Below, piece after piece: positions 18,375 through 27,045 of a stretch of 64,000 nt of DNA. The position numbers and the translations under genes were made by a program. The stretch is from Pantoea alfalfae. Lineage in GTDB: Bacteria; Pseudomonadota; Gammaproteobacteria; Enterobacterales; Enterobacteriaceae. Each line of letters begins with the position of its first letter. Within the stretch, counting starts at the first letter, position 1. The stretch is from contig NZ_CP082292.1 in assembly GCF_019880205.1 (NCBI RefSeq), forward strand, positions 2,046,001 through 2,110,000, read 5' to 3'. The notes beneath the pieces were generated by a model that was given only the letters and a program-made list of their open reading frames with translations, was not told the origin of the DNA and ran no database searches.

Positions 18375-18403
18375 AGTGGCCGATTTTGTCTATAACGGCC
18401 ACT
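18375..18403. repeat. Perfect 8-bp inverted repeat in the fimbrial upstream region
   Basis: AGTGGCCG (18375-18382) and CGGCCACT (18396-18403) are separated by 13 bp. The 29-bp dyad could be an operator for the upstream-facing fimbrial regulator or a weak hairpin. No T-run follows. Confidence 0.4.
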
Positions 18404-19534
18404 ATGATGGCATTGATAAATGATTTTTTACTGGCTCTATCAGGACTTACTCCCTTTTTCATTGAAACGAGCTGCATTTTAAATGGGTTTAATAAAAAAA
18501 TTAGCGACGATATTTATCGTTCACATCCCATTTAATTAAGAATACTCCTGGTAACAAATATGTTAATTGACGCACTTGCTATAAATATTGATCTAAATCA
18601 GTTATTTAGCGCATGAAAACATCACTCTTTTTGGCAGTGTCATTAAAAGAAAAGAGATCTATATTTATTTCTTTCCCGGGCGTTATCATTCAGAATTTGT
18701 ATGCGAAGAATCATCTTTGCTGTGCGAAATTTACGTTTCTCTTTTTTGTCAGATTATACAAGATAGTTATTGGATGACGGGACAGAGCAGGGACGTTACG
18801 TCTCATTTTGCGTGTCGCCGATAGTACTGAAAACAACCGGATGTCACTGACTCTTATTTTCAAGGCTCAGGGCAAAAGCATCACTGCGCCACGGTGACTG
18901 CCTTGCAATCGAAACGCGAATAGCCAGTATGAGTCCGGCTGACCAGACAGCCAGCAGAAAGCTGACTCAGGCTTTCTTGCTTATTACAGGATTAACCTGG
19001 CAAGGAACGGAGTGAAGAAAGCGTAGTTACACGTGGACGCGTTTACGACAACTTAGTGGTTTGCACGGCAGACTATGAGGATGAACATAAAGCGGTGATG
19101 TATAGACGCCTCTACAGCATTTTTGTGGCCGACAGCCCTGATGAATGCGCTAATTTTCACGTAGCGACGTCACTGCTTAAGTTGTGCAAAGCACCTGAGC
19201 AGAGAAACGGTCAGAATACGCAGCAGTGCATTCAGCCAGCCGCAAAGGGCGAAGCTGTCATCGCATCGTCCGACTGCACATTTTCGACATCAGATTTGTT
19301 GGTAAGAGGATAGCGTGTAGCGTCACTGAAGAAGCTGTCCCGCAGGGAAAGCCATGCTGAATAAGTAGCATCACATTATTTCAGTTTCGGAACAGAGTAA
19401 GCGACAGTAACAAGGCCAGGCAGACATTGTGATCGTTTCTGACAGATTTTGCTGTAAAGAGGAAAACCGTCAGGATCAGCCCAAAATGGTGAGCAGACCA
19501 TACAACAGAGCATCACGCTTCCGGCCATAATGAG

Positions 19535-19562
19535 TATGCGCATAATGTATATTATGTTAAAT
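19535..19562. other. dif: dif, XerCD chromosome dimer resolution site
   Basis: A 28-bp site with a complete XerD arm TTATGTTAAAT, central TGTATA, and a XerC arm TATGCGCATAA, which differs from E. coli dif (GGTGCGCATAA) only in the first two bases. Identity to the E. coli site is thus 26 of 28. XerC and XerD recombine two copies here, under FtsK control, to resolve chromosome dimers. The intergenic position in a gene-poor stretch is typical. It places the window at the replication terminus. A dif-like site captured by a mobile element is the alternative, but no such element is seen. Confidence 0.92.
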
Positions 19563-19797
19563 GATAGAGATTATTGCAGGCTTAACTGCGGGTCCGATGT
19601 TCCCTGCTTTGCTTCAACCCTGAATCATTAGGTTCATTCTGTCCCTGAGGGTCTGTAAATCGCGATTGGCAAGCGTGCCATTTCACTGTTCTGAAATCGC
19701 ACCGCCACTGCCACCTTACCTGTCGGGCCTGAACACATTGATTGTTTTCTTTCTGCACCGAAAGCAACCACAATTCCGGAGGTCGCACAGCTATCCA

Positions 19798-20361
19798 TCA
19801 ATCATAAGTCAGTGTGAATTGCGTCGCGGCGTTCGCATCCCCTGGCTTTACGTTTTTCACGTCAGTTGAAACATAATCAGCCCAGAAATCCAGGGTGGCA
19901 TCTCCGTTTGCATCGATCACGGCAGACGGCGTATCCCCACCCATCGGGATACGATGATGCTGGCTGTCCAGAATCTCAATCGCCACACCGGAAGCGGCAT
20001 TCTCATCGCTGCTATCAATGGCCAGTAACGTATTGTCATTGGTATCTTTAGTGCCGGTGAACGTCAGTTTTGCATTGTCGGCACTACAGCCGGTCAGATG
20101 AAGACTAAACGGCACCGGTTTGGTTGTCTGCCCCGTTTTAACCAGCTGCTTAGTCTGCCATTCGCCGAGGTCAACGGGTTTATTGACATCGCCCGGATCG
20201 ACCGTACAACCGACCGCGACGACGGTTGCTGTAAGGCGAATATTAATTTGTGCCAGCGCATCGGCTGCCACCGACTGCGAGGTATAAAAAAGTATCGCTG
20301 CACCACCGGCCATCAGGATGATTTTTGGCAAAATAGTGCGACCTGACTGATTCATAGCCAT
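19798..20361 (-). CDS. Fimbrial subunit, minor (cluster 2)
   Basis: A 187-residue pilin-domain protein with a signal sequence ending near SQSVAADA. ATVVAVGCTVDP and LTGCSADNAK supply the pilin Cys pair. The C-terminus QFTLTYD has the penultimate aromatic residue used in chaperone and donor-strand contacts. It is the last gene of cluster 2, 12 bp after the adhesin-like gene. Its sequence resembles the two upstream subunits of this cluster (for example the TLLAIDSSDENA block versus TLLAVDQDLSSSN in the major subunit), so they probably arose by duplication. Confidence 0.85.
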   Translation of the reverse strand: MAMNQSGRTILPKIILMAGGAAILFYTSQSVAADALAQINIRLTATVVAVGCTVDPGDVNKPVDLGEWQTKQLVKTGQTTKPVPFSLHLTGCSADNAKLTFTGTKDTNDNTLLAIDSSDENAASGVAIEILDSQHHRIPMGGDTPSAVIDANGDATLDFWADYVSTDVKNVKPGDANAATQFTLTYD

Positions 20362-20373
20362 TATCTTCCCGCC

Positions 20374-21438
20374 TTAATCAAAATCGACCCGAAGATAGCC
20401 TTCGGAGGTAAATCTGCCTTCCGCTGGCTTATTGCCGGTAATGCTGACGGGCCAGGCCGTAATGGGAACGGTTGCAGAGGCATTGCCATCAAGCTGAAAA
20501 GGGATTTTACTCTCCGCATTATTGGGAATTAAGGGTTTACTGTCTTTATCGGCCAGAACGAAACCGAGATCCGGGTTATCCGAGACAATCGCATTGCTGG
20601 CGACATTGTTCGCCTCAAGCCTTAAGGAGAGCATGGCTTGCGCATCAATATTTTTACATGAAATACCAATATTGCGGGTCTGCGGATTTACACCGGCGGG
20701 TTTATTGCCCGCGCCTGCAGCGGCAAACGCAGAGGCACCAATATTACCAAAATCAATCGTAATGATTTTATCTGGCGAAAATTCACAATTTTGCGGAATG
20801 GTAATTTGTCCGCCAATAGTTACGCTGGCGATAGCCTCACCGCTGACCTGAATGCCCTGCTGCGTATTTAAGTAGGTCTGTAGCGCCAGAACGCTGAATT
20901 GTGAGAAGCCGATAAAAGGTTTTCGGATCCTTAACGAGATCTTTCCGCTGTTGCCGGTTCCCCAGCCACTGCTCATCTGGCTCCGGTTCATCGGTAATTT
21001 ATTTGACACATCATAAAAAGGCACCTGTGGAAACGTTTGACTGTTCCCGCCTACAAAAACCTGAAACGATGCATCAAGATAGTCGTTGAGTTTATACCAC
21101 TGCGTGTCGCCGATTTTTTCTGAGGGCTGAAGCGGACTGACCGCTGTCGCATAGGCTTCGGCTGTAAAAGGATAAGGGGGTTCATCACAATGGCCGGTAT
21201 ACGATCCCTGCCCCTGAAAATCTTCCGCATCGGTAATAATAGCCCCCGCTTTATCCTTATCTTTATCTGAAATATCCTTCTGGATATTATCAATTACAAA
21301 ATTGTGCGTTCCACCCTGTGCGGTGCAGTGGTAACTGTAGCCAAAGGCAGGCGCGCTGCCTGCCAGTAATGATAAATATAAAAGCACTGAAGCAGACAGT
21401 GCTGACTTTCTGTGCATTAGTCCCGGCAATAGAGTCAT
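20374..21438 (-). CDS. Fimbrial tip adhesin-like protein (cluster 2)
   Basis: A 354-residue secreted protein. A signal peptide is followed by FGYSYHCTAQGGTHNF and an N-terminal domain (to about residue 200) unlike pilins, then a pilin domain starting near IGGQITIPQNCEFSP and ending GYLRVDFD. This two-domain plan is that of FimH/LpfD-type tip proteins. The ATG overlaps the usher stop codon by 4 bp (ATGA). It follows the usher in the operon, the common place for adhesins. Ligand unknown. Confidence 0.8.
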   Translation of the reverse strand: MTLLPGLMHRKSALSASVLLYLSLLAGSAPAFGYSYHCTAQGGTHNFVIDNIQKDISDKDKDKAGAIITDAEDFQGQGSYTGHCDEPPYPFTAEAYATAVSPLQPSEKIGDTQWYKLNDYLDASFQVFVGGNSQTFPQVPFYDVSNKLPMNRSQMSSGWGTGNSGKISLRIRKPFIGFSQFSVLALQTYLNTQQGIQVSGEAIASVTIGGQITIPQNCEFSPDKIITIDFGNIGASAFAAAGAGNKPAGVNPQTRNIGISCKNIDAQAMLSLRLEANNVASNAIVSDNPDLGFVLADKDSKPLIPNNAESKIPFQLDGNASATVPITAWPVSITGNKPAEGRFTSEGYLRVDFD

Positions 21439-24086
21439 TTATTATTTTTCACCATAGCAATACAGTTAAGTGTCATACGCGCGACAGGTAATTTTTCACT
21501 TTCTGCAGGCAGCTCATAAGGAATCATGCAACTATCCGACGAGCCGCTTCCCCATATCACAGAAAGCGTGCCTTTAGGTTTAATCCCTGTCATATAGACG
21601 TCGCCAGTGTCACCAACAATACTGGTCGCACCGGTGATTTTATCGGTCACTGAAGCCCCAAAGGGAACGGGACGACCGTTGTGCATCAGACTGAAAATTG
21701 CGCGTAATCCGACATGGGCAGTGTACTCCGCCCGCACGATCGCGCCTTCCGTTGGCACCACTTCGCGGACGGTATCGTCAAGATCGGTGTGCATATCCAG
21801 GCTTTTTACATCCAGCGCGACCCGGTTACTGCGATAAACCGAGGCATACGGCATGACCGCATAGCCCCGCCAGTCAGTACTGATGCCGGTTTCATTCTCG
21901 ACATGCACACCTTTAGCACCCGGCGCTTTGATCAGGACATTGGTATCCCCAAGTGGCTCACTGAACGTGATGCCGTTGGCATGGGCGATGATCCCGCCTG
22001 AAACGTCCCAGTTCATCGCGTGGTTGCCATTACTGTAACTGTAACCCCCGCTCGCTCTGGCATCTGACCCGTCCCAGCTGACGTTCATATTACCGCTGTC
22101 GCCATTTCGGTTACTGTGTCCCTGCATGATGCTATAGCTGAGGTTATTGCCCTGCAGCAATGTGCCGGTCACCCCCGTCTGCATCTGGGTAACCCCATCC
22201 TGATCGCGGTTAGCCTGGGCCGTCGCATACATACTGTTGAGTGCTTCATGCTCGGCCATGTCATGGCCCAGCCAGCGTCCGAATGGAATCGAGATGTTCA
22301 GCGAGATAAGCCGGTCGGTTTGCGGCATCCCCTTGCTGCGGCTGAGCGCATAGGAGAGATTGTAATTAATGCCGTGCCAGCCGCTGGAGAAACCAGCCTG
22401 ATACCATTCATCGCTGCCGCTGCTATTCCAGTAGTCCTGATGTGTGGCGGTTAGACTTAGCGAGCCCCAGTCGCTGATCTGCTGGGCAACGCTCAGCTGA
22501 AAGCGCCCTTTTTTGCTGTTCATAAGATTGTGGTAACTGACGGGTTCAAGCTGCGGACCGCGCCCGTCCCCCCTATCTTTCCATTCATTCTGATATCCGT
22601 TCATCGCTTCCCATGCGGTTTCACCCAGCGTGTAGAAGCCGCGCGTTGAGTAGCGATAACCCAGCAGTTGAAATGTGGTGCCGGTATGATTCAGCGATTT
22701 AGCATAAAGAAACCGGACAGACTGGCCATTATGCGTACTGCCATCCGCCAGTTCACTGCGGGCAGCGGTGATATCAACAGAGACTGCACCCCAGTCACCG
22801 AGATTGCGTCCCAGCCCCGTGAGAACCGAGAGGTAATTTCTGGCAATCTGGCTCCCGCCATACAGCGTTGTGCCATTGCTGAGACCTCTGGCAAGCGTGC
22901 CCTGAGCAAATAAAGGATCCTCCTTACCTGCCAGACCGCTCCGATAACGACCTGCAACCAGATCATATTTTGTTCGCCCCTCGCGCTGCAGCAGCGGCAC
23001 GGTAGAATATGGCACAACAAATTTTTGCACTGCACCGGCATCGTTTTTAATCGTAACGTCCAGGTCACCGCTGGATGATGTGGCATTCAAATCCGTAATT
23101 TCAAATGCACCGGACTGCACAATATTCTGGTAAATCACATAACCATTTTGCCGCACCGTAATCTGCGAGCGCCCTGATGCAATGCCACGAATCACCGGCG
23201 CATAGCCCTGTTGACTGTTTGGGTACATCGCATCTGAGGAGTAGAGCCGTACGCCGCGAAATCCCAGGCTATCGTAGATATCACCTGAGCTGCTGCTGTC
23301 TCCCAGAACCAGTTCACTTTTAAACGGAATGATGGTGCGTTCCGCAAAGGTGGAGATATTCTGCCACTGGCTTTGATGATAGCCATCAGCATAATCGGAG
23401 TGGTTCCAGGCACCGTTATTTCTGAGCCGCCATGCTCCGATATTCAGACCACTGGTAAGGTTCAGATAATAGCTATTGTTTCTGTCACCTTTACTGCCGG
23501 TGAGCGTGTAATTCAGCAGCGCCGCATTGATACCTTCGTCCCACTCCTCTGGCGGAATATAGCCTTGCGCACTGTTTCTCAGCGCAGCCTGAGGAAAGGT
23601 CAGCATCAGGCGCTGGGAGGCAAAATCATAATATGAGGCGGCACCCGGAAAGCTTTTCGCGAGATCGATGCACTGATCCTGATTATCCGTCGCCTTTAAC
23701 GCCGTCAGATTTTCAGTATGAACGCCCAGCCGTTTCATCCATGCTACAGTCACGCAGGGTTGCAATCCTGTCCCGTCCTGTTTCACCGCTTCAGATGCAG
23801 GGCTGACCTGAGGCTGAGAAGCAACGGCAACAAAGCGCATCGGACTGGTGGTCACAAACTCATCGTTGCGCCAGATATCAACACGATAAACGCCGGGAAG
23901 TTGTCCTGAACCGTTTTCGAAGCGAGAGAGATCGGCAACTTCATTGCCATCTTTCGTCAGAAAGGCCGGGTTAAACCAGTCCTGAGCCTGAGCCGAACCG
24001 GATAGCGCGACAAACAGGGCAAGAGCTGAATACCGAAAAGAGGGCATCTTCTCCTGAACCGGCCTGCTAAATACCGAGTGGCGCAT
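21435..24086 (-). CDS. Fimbrial outer-membrane usher (cluster 2)
   Basis: An 883-residue FimD/PapC-family usher. The mature N-terminus QDWFNPAFLTKDGNEVADLS starts the chaperone-docking domain. The pore region contains RGVRLYSSDAMYPNSQQGYA and the plug region ITVRQNGYVIYQNIVQSG. The C-terminal part has GDTGDVYMTGIKPKGTLSV and a Cys pair. The start at 24086 has AGGG about 9 nt upstream; a second ATG at 24047 is too close to its own Shine-Dalgarno sequence. It is distinct in sequence from the cluster 1 usher, so the two operons are separate systems, not a recent duplication. Confidence 0.93.
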   Translation of the reverse strand: MRHSVFSRPVQEKMPSFRYSALALFVALSGSAQAQDWFNPAFLTKDGNEVADLSRFENGSGQLPGVYRVDIWRNDEFVTTSPMRFVAVASQPQVSPASEAVKQDGTGLQPCVTVAWMKRLGVHTENLTALKATDNQDQCIDLAKSFPGAASYYDFASQRLMLTFPQAALRNSAQGYIPPEEWDEGINAALLNYTLTGSKGDRNNSYYLNLTSGLNIGAWRLRNNGAWNHSDYADGYHQSQWQNISTFAERTIIPFKSELVLGDSSSSGDIYDSLGFRGVRLYSSDAMYPNSQQGYAPVIRGIASGRSQITVRQNGYVIYQNIVQSGAFEITDLNATSSSGDLDVTIKNDAGAVQKFVVPYSTVPLLQREGRTKYDLVAGRYRSGLAGKEDPLFAQGTLARGLSNGTTLYGGSQIARNYLSVLTGLGRNLGDWGAVSVDITAARSELADGSTHNGQSVRFLYAKSLNHTGTTFQLLGYRYSTRGFYTLGETAWEAMNGYQNEWKDRGDGRGPQLEPVSYHNLMNSKKGRFQLSVAQQISDWGSLSLTATHQDYWNSSGSDEWYQAGFSSGWHGINYNLSYALSRSKGMPQTDRLISLNISIPFGRWLGHDMAEHEALNSMYATAQANRDQDGVTQMQTGVTGTLLQGNNLSYSIMQGHSNRNGDSGNMNVSWDGSDARASGGYSYSNGNHAMNWDVSGGIIAHANGITFSEPLGDTNVLIKAPGAKGVHVENETGISTDWRGYAVMPYASVYRSNRVALDVKSLDMHTDLDDTVREVVPTEGAIVRAEYTAHVGLRAIFSLMHNGRPVPFGASVTDKITGATSIVGDTGDVYMTGIKPKGTLSVIWGSGSSDSCMIPYELPAESEKLPVARMTLNCIAMVKNNK

Positions 24087-24132
24087 TATCGTGTCCCTGA
24101 GCGTTTAAAAAAGATGAAATCGTGGCAAGCGA

Positions 24133-24819
24133 TTAATGCGTGCCGCTGGTTTGTGGCGCGGTGATAGCACCATAATCATTTATGGTCTGGTAATGAACGC
24201 TTCCTGAGACGCCTCGTGGTAATGAAAGCGCGAGCTGACCAAACGGGGCAACCATGCTGTTTTCAAGCTTCTTATTTCCCACGCTGATATTGACCAGCGA
24301 TTGATAATAGGGCGTTGGATTATTAATGGTGAGCTGCCCTTCTCTTTCCTGAAACCCGATTTTTTTCGCCGATTCCACTTCGCTAATCGGTAAGCCATCC
24401 GGCCGCATAAAAAGCTTCATTCTTGACAAAACCGCCAGTTGCAGGGTATTCCCCCCGCTCATCGCCTCTTTATTAACCGCCGGAATCGCTTTTACGTTCA
24501 TCCAGTAAACTTTTTCACGATCTTTGGGCAGGGCCGCGCCGGTATAAACAATACGCAGATTGTTTTCACTTTTTGGTGCCGCGGCAAACAGCGGTGGCGT
24601 GACGATAAAATCATTTACCCGCTGCCCTTTTTCATCCTCCACCCATGCCTGAATAAGATAGCGCTCATGACTGTCGCTATTGGTGACTGATAGCGATGTC
24701 TGATGGTCACTTTCCGGGTAAATAATACGGGTGGCCCCTGGCGCAATACCGCCAGCATGAGCCGTATTTACTACACAGGCAGCCAGCATGGCCGCAGAGA
24801 TTAATGATTTTTTCAGCAT
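24133..24819 (-). CDS. Periplasmic fimbrial chaperone (cluster 2)
   Basis: A 228-residue PapD-like chaperone with signal peptide MLKKSLISAAMLAACVVNTAHA. The N-terminal domain starts GGIAPGATRIIYPESDHQT. The conserved subunit-binding strands are seen as FIVTPPLFAAAPKSENNLRI and REKVYWMNVKAIPAV, and the C-terminal domain contains LTINNPTPYYQSLVNISV. It is encoded between the structural subunits and the usher and is expected to serve all three pilin-type subunits of the cluster. Confidence 0.92.
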   Translation of the reverse strand: MLKKSLISAAMLAACVVNTAHAGGIAPGATRIIYPESDHQTSLSVTNSDSHERYLIQAWVEDEKGQRVNDFIVTPPLFAAAPKSENNLRIVYTGAALPKDREKVYWMNVKAIPAVNKEAMSGGNTLQLAVLSRMKLFMRPDGLPISEVESAKKIGFQEREGQLTINNPTPYYQSLVNISVGNKKLENSMVAPFGQLALSLPRGVSGSVHYQTINDYGAITAPQTSGTH

Positions 24820-24848
24820 GATTACTTGACCTGATTAAGGGATTCAGA

Positions 24849-25430
24849 TTAGGGGTACGCGATATTCAGACGAACTTCACTGTGCAGCTCTTCAGGATGA
24901 ACACGTACAGAAGAGGCGAGATAACGTGCGATAAAATGGATCTCCGTATCCTTTCCACTCGCCTGACGTAGCACCACGGGTGCCCCATCCGGTTTAATCT
25001 GTTTCCCTTGTGGGCCAGAGATTAATAATCCTACATGACTATCTTCACTACTCTGGCTGACGTTTTCCGTACTCTCATCATCGGACAAAACCTGAAAGAG
25101 GTTCGGCATTTGCGGGTTCGCCCTTCCTGAAAAGGAAATATTTACGCCGCTGCTGATTTCACTTTTGCAGTCAGCTAAGTGAACCGTAAAGGGCCGCGCC
25201 GCGGTGGTAATATCACCAGGCTGCTTAAATCCGTGCAACGTAAACTGACCCATATCAACGTGCATATCCACATTATCTGAGGTGACTACGCAGGCCCCGG
25301 CAATAACCTTGCCGTGAATATGTAATTTCCCACTTGTTATTTCAGCAACGTCATTTTTCATAGCGCCATATCCGGCGAAAGAAGTCAGCAATAAGCCAAC
25401 AGACAAAGTGATAAAATCAGAACGCATCAT
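24849..25430 (-). CDS. Fimbrial subunit (cluster 2, second gene)
   Basis: A 193-residue pilin-like protein from ATG 25430 (or the adjacent ATG 25427), with a signal peptide MMRSDFITLSVGLLLTSFAG. It has the pilin Cys pair (IAGACVVTS and LADCKSE), followed by NISFSGRANPQMPNL. The C-terminus ends VRLNIAYP, with the aromatic residue near the end. An AGAGG sequence precedes the start. It lies directly after the major subunit gene and resembles it throughout, so it may be an adaptor or minor shaft subunit. Confidence 0.82.
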   Translation of the reverse strand: MMRSDFITLSVGLLLTSFAGYGAMKNDVAEITSGKLHIHGKVIAGACVVTSDNVDMHVDMGQFTLHGFKQPGDITTAARPFTVHLADCKSEISSGVNISFSGRANPQMPNLFQVLSDDESTENVSQSSEDSHVGLLISGPQGKQIKPDGAPVVLRQASGKDTEIHFIARYLASSVRVHPEELHSEVRLNIAYP

Positions 25431-25494
25431 CAATTCAGCCTCTAAGAAATGCCCATTCGGCCCGTTCAACAACCGGACGAAATGGGCACAGAAC

Positions 25495-26052
25495 TTAGTT
25501 GTACTGCATGATGAAATTCGCGTCAGCGTTCGCATCACCCGCGGTTGCTACGCCGGTTGACTTATATTGCGCAGCAAATTTAAGGATATTTTCGCCATTA
25601 ATCAGTGTGGTTTTATCAGTGAAGGTAGAACCATCCAGTTTCACCACGGCAGAACTGTTATCCAGAATCTGAATACCGATGTTGGTAGCAGTTCCGCTGT
25701 TAGACGATGAAAGGTCCTGGTCTACTGCCAGGAGTGTTGGATCTGTCGCATCTGCACGGCCAGAGAAAGCAACCGCTGCGGTAGTCACTACAGAGGTATC
25801 GCAGTCTTCCAGTTTAATCTGGAAGGGTACAATCGAGCCAAGCACGCCAGCACTTTTGAAATGGTGAGTGGTGTATTCGCCCAGTTTAACTTCCTGGTCG
25901 CTGGTGTCGGTGCTTACTGAGCAAGGTGCAGCAACAAGCTTACCTTTGAAATGGACCGTGCCGCCATTAACAGTAATTGGAGTAGTCTCAGCATGGACTA
26001 CACCTGCAAATAAAGCGACTGCTGTGCTCATGGCGACAGCCAGTTTTTTCAT
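25495..26052 (-). CDS. Major fimbrial subunit (cluster 2)
   Basis: A 185-residue FimA-like pilin. Signal peptide MKKLAVAMSTAVALFAGVVHA precedes ETTPITVNGGTVHFKGKLVA. The Cys pair is VAAPCSVST and LEDCDTSVV. The segment VAFSGRADATDPTLLAVDQD is typical of type 1 pilins, and the protein ends ANFIMQYN. The start at 26052 has an AAGGG site; the frame extends upstream without a signal peptide. It is the first gene of cluster 2 and faces a 1-kb AT-rich promoter region. Confidence 0.92.
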   Translation of the reverse strand: MKKLAVAMSTAVALFAGVVHAETTPITVNGGTVHFKGKLVAAPCSVSTDTSDQEVKLGEYTTHHFKSAGVLGSIVPFQIKLEDCDTSVVTTAAVAFSGRADATDPTLLAVDQDLSSSNSGTATNIGIQILDNSSAVVKLDGSTFTDKTTLINGENILKFAAQYKSTGVATAGDANADANFIMQYN

Positions 26053-27045
26053 TTTATATCCCTTGATTAAAGTTTCTGTAACTACACAACATAACTTCAC
26101 GCTTCTCCCGGTTATTCCGCCCCGTGAGAGTCATGAGTGCCCTGCTTCTGCGCCTTATTTAAGTCGCAGAGAAAGATCAAGTATTACGCTGTTGTTCATT
26201 AAACGGACTCTTTCAAAAATGAATCTAAAAATCTGTTTAATCTGCACGAAACAGTTACGCCATACAGCATCAGCATCTTCTTAAATACATTTAACCTAAT
26301 CAAACCGGCGAGCTATCCCTTTTCACGCAACAGGGAAGTCACGATTTAAATAATTCTATTCTGATAGCCTGATGGTCCAGAGTATAAGGCCGGCGTTTAA
26401 AGATAACAATCATCACCCCTTAACTCCGTTTAAAGATGACGAGCAAAAAAAACAGAAAATTTAAATACAGCAATCGCCACAGGCTAATTAATAGCCAGTC
26501 CGGGTTTATTATAAAACAGCAGGTTAGATAAACATGCATGCCAGATGAATGCTAATGTTATGAATATAAATTTTAAAAAAAACAAAAGCCCGAAATTAAT
26601 TTAACCAGATATTTACCCATCTCGTTTCTGAAGGGTTTAACTTCTTAAACCAGATGTAAACACAAGCCATTGACAATCCAAGAAATTCACAACCACTTCA
26701 AATCAAAAATAAGAATCATTACCACAACCAGAAAGTTACACAGAAAGATAAATAGCCAGAAAAGGACACTGTTTCATTATTAATTTAAACCTGACATGTA
26801 CGGGTTGCCGGAGCAGCGTTGATAATTATCAAATCGGGTAAGGCAGATGAACCCGGGAACAGCTCAGGTTAAGAGCAGCAGAATTATGTGGGCGCTGAAC
26901 GCGAGGCATCATGACGAAACAGGAGGATGGGGATTTTGCCGGTTAATCGCAGAGCGCATCAACGGTGAACATCCGGAACAGAACAGATGCCGGCAGGATA
27001 TCCTTTGTCCTGCCGGCAGCTTATGGTGATGTTATTCGCTGTCGG
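26053..27045. other. AT-rich upstream region of fimbrial cluster 2
   Basis: About 990 bp without a supportable gene. It is strongly AT-rich between roughly 26180 and 26780, typical of H-NS-silenced fimbrial promoters. A perfect 14-bp palindrome TTGATAATTATCAA sits at 26819-26832. A hairpin closes the right end. Confidence 0.55.
26988..27018 (-). terminator. Hairpin downstream of the DsbA-like gene
   Basis: TGCCGGCAGGA/TCCTGCCGGCA is a perfect 11-bp stem with a 9-nt loop, 28 bp past the DsbA-like stop codon. There is no clear T-run. Confidence 0.5.

Larger units (their letters stand above)
18085..19797. other. Gene-poor region between the two fimbrial operons, containing dif
   Basis: About 1.7 kb without a supportable gene. 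The left kilobase is AT-rich and has no open frame of note; it should hold the promoter of the regulator-fimbria operon. The right part is less AT-rich and has only short open frames (for example 19056-19313) with no recognisable product, possibly decayed genes. The dif site is at 19535-19562. Confidence 0.7.

Noticed and set aside
19056-19313. 85-codon open frame in the dif region
   Set aside because: No clear ribosome-binding site and no recognisable similarity. The surrounding sequence looks non-coding, so I left it as part of the gene-poor region.
21435-24086. Idea that the two fimbrial operons are a recent duplication
   Set aside because: The ushers, chaperones and tip proteins differ throughout, and gene order differs (two chaperones in cluster 1, three pilin-type subunits in cluster 2).
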